DNA from: Amyloporia xantha
Taxonomy: Eukaryota; Basidiomycota; Agaricomycetes; Polyporales; Adustoporiaceae
Assembly (NCBI GenBank): GCA_036971615.1
Contig: JAYKKR010000002.1
Span: 1,488,001-1,552,000, forward strand
Length of the DNA stretch: 64,000 nt
Direction: 5' to 3'
The position numbers and the translations under genes were made by a program. The notes beneath the pieces are model-generated. The model was not told where the DNA came from. It saw nothing but the letters and a program-made list of their open reading frames with translations, and ran no database searches. Shown here piece after piece: positions 62,497 to 64,000 of this stretch; within the stretch, counting starts at the first letter, position 1; the number at the start of each line of letters is the position of its first letter.

Positions 62497-64000
62497 ATGG
62501 CACGGTCACGTCAAGGACCGTCGAACACCATCGTAATCAAGCTTGGTCCGTCTTCTCCTCCTTCGCTATTGACGCATACAGTGTGCCTATCCTAAATGCT
62601 GCCATATCGTAGGGACGTCGTCGATTGTCCATGAGAGCACCCATCAACCGCTGCTTTCCACCCTCTCCGCCGTGGTCGAGACTGTGGTGCATCTTCGCGC
62701 ACAAGGGCACAAGGTAGTCCTGGTCAGCTCGGGAGCCATCGGGGTCGGTCTGAAGCGGATGGACATGGCAAACCGACCAAAGAGTTTGTCTGGCAAACAG
62801 GTGAGCATTCTGGTTATGTAGGCGGTCCTAATAAAGAGCCCAAATTTTATTTGAGTGGGAGCAAGTGTGCGGCCGACATAATGGCTTATGAGTCTCCGCA
62901 TACACATTTTTATGTTTACTCTATATCGTTCCTCGTGTTCATTTACTGAAAAATTGGGCAGGCGTTGGCTGCCATAGGCCAAGGTCGGTTGATCGCGTTG
63001 TGGGACAATCTTTTCAGCCAGCTGGAACAGCCTATCGCTCAAGTTCTGCTCACTAGGGGTGATATCTCAGATGTGCGATTCACATTGATTAATATTTGTG
63101 AGGTCGTCGGTAACTCATGACGCTCAAACAACAGCGAACGCGTTACTTGAATGCTGTCAACACATTTAAGGAGTTGTTATCCATGGGTGTCATTCCTATT
63201 GTCAACGAAAACGACACCGTCTCCGTCAGCGTAAGTCGTCGCTTTTTATTGTTACTATCACCACCCAGTCTCATTCTCCGAACGTAGGAAATTAAATTCG
63301 GTGACAATGACACACTATCAGCAATTACATCCTCCATGATTCATGCCGATTATTTATTCCTACTTACGGATGTCGATGGTCTGTACACTGCTAATCCCCG
63401 CAAGGACCCAGCAGCACAGCGGATCGAGGTCGTATCATCCATCGCTACCATCCGCTCAGAAGGTATCGTACTCCGAGCTCCTTAGTTGTTCTCCGCAGCC
63501 TAAATACTTTATACAGTGAGCACAACCACTCTGGGATCTAGTCTGGGTACTGGAGGCATGGAAACGAAGCTCATTGCAGCCGAGATCGCAACAGCCGCCG
63601 GTGTAACAACCGTCATTACCTCTAGCAAGGATCCTAAAAACATCTTCAAAATTATCGAGTATAACAACCACCTGAAGTCTGGCACGTCAACACCTGCTGA
63701 ATCACAGTCAGGTAGATCAAGCCCCGTACCCGCACTAGTTGCTATGCCCTCCACTCTAGTATCTGCCCCGAATCCAGCCATAAAATCTGCAGGGCAGAAT
63801 ATACCTGGCGGCAGTCTACCTAGACCACCACACACTCTGTTCAAGCCATCCCCAATGCCACTTCGAGATCTCAAATCGTGGACAAGCCACACACTTCACC
63901 CGTCTGGAAGTGTTATCATCGACAGCGGTGCACATCATGTACTATCTCGCCGTGAATCAGGTGGTCGGTTGCTTGCAGCAGGCGTTATTGGTGTGCGAGG
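62497..64000 (+). CDS. PRO1: Glutamate 5-kinase (partial, runs off the window)
   Basis: This is the first enzyme of proline synthesis from glutamate (ATP-dependent gamma-phosphorylation). The start [17 protein letters not shown] splices to [77 protein letters not shown] and [16 protein letters not shown] follow, then [21 protein letters not shown] Ser/Pro-rich insert comes next, and then the PUA domain start ([20 protein letters not shown]). Kinase motifs and the SGAIG and GTGGMETK loops are intact across six exons. The 3' end lies beyond 64000. Confidence 0.95.

Overview
The window is nuclear DNA from a filamentous fungus, most likely a basidiomycete of the Agaricomycotina type. Genes are cut into many exons by introns of about 45-75 bases with GT..AG ends and CTRAY-like branch sites. 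The gene set is fungal, including elongation factor eEF3, a Zn2Cys6 regulator, an M50B-like membrane protein and an L-rhamnose mutarotase-like protein. I cannot name the species.

Layout. 1-5.9 kb has no gene I can recognise. 6-11.7 kb holds, all on the minus strand, a KAR-like short-chain dehydrogenase lacking its catalytic residues, glutathione reductase and a Rab11/Ypt31 GTPase. 12-15 kb is gene-poor and carries a DNA-transposon-like element with terminal and subterminal repeats. 15-24 kb holds an L-rhamnose mutarotase-like gene, EMC4, CDC42, a small secreted protein, an element with 80-bp identical inverted ends, SF3B4 and an AhpD-like protein. 24.3-29.8 kb holds a Dicer-like gene with inverted-repeat elements near both ends; the one at the 3' side supplies the stop codon. 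30-35 kb is an OPT oligopeptide transporter. 35.6-62 kb is a dense housekeeping block: phosducin-like PLP2, eRF1, RNase P/MRP subunit Pop7/Rpp20, M50B-like protein, eEF3, V-ATPase subunit a, a Zn2Cys6 factor, adenylate kinase, WBP1/OST48, COX17, an Ariadne RBR ubiquitin ligase and a DOPA-dioxygenase-like protein. The window ends inside glutamate 5-kinase.

The genes form no single pathway. Several belong to shared cell systems: translation (eRF1, eEF3), ER protein handling (EMC4, WBP1), membrane traffic and polarity (Rab11, Cdc42) and redox/mitochondria (GR, COX17). Three head-to-head pairs share short promoters: eRF1/POP7, WBP1/COX17 and RBR/DOPA-dioxygenase-like.

Two themes stand out. First, exons of 5 nt are needed to read the Rab11 and DOPA-dioxygenase-like genes, and the latter also has one of 14 nt. 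Second, five otherwise conserved genes (GR, Dicer, M50B, V-ATPase a, RBR) each carry one extra base at or beside a short homopolymer that breaks the frame. Uncorrected assembly errors are the simplest reading, though real decay is possible for the Dicer. The most intriguing locus is the Dicer gene with the foldback element at its 3' end, whose transcript could itself be a Dicer substrate.
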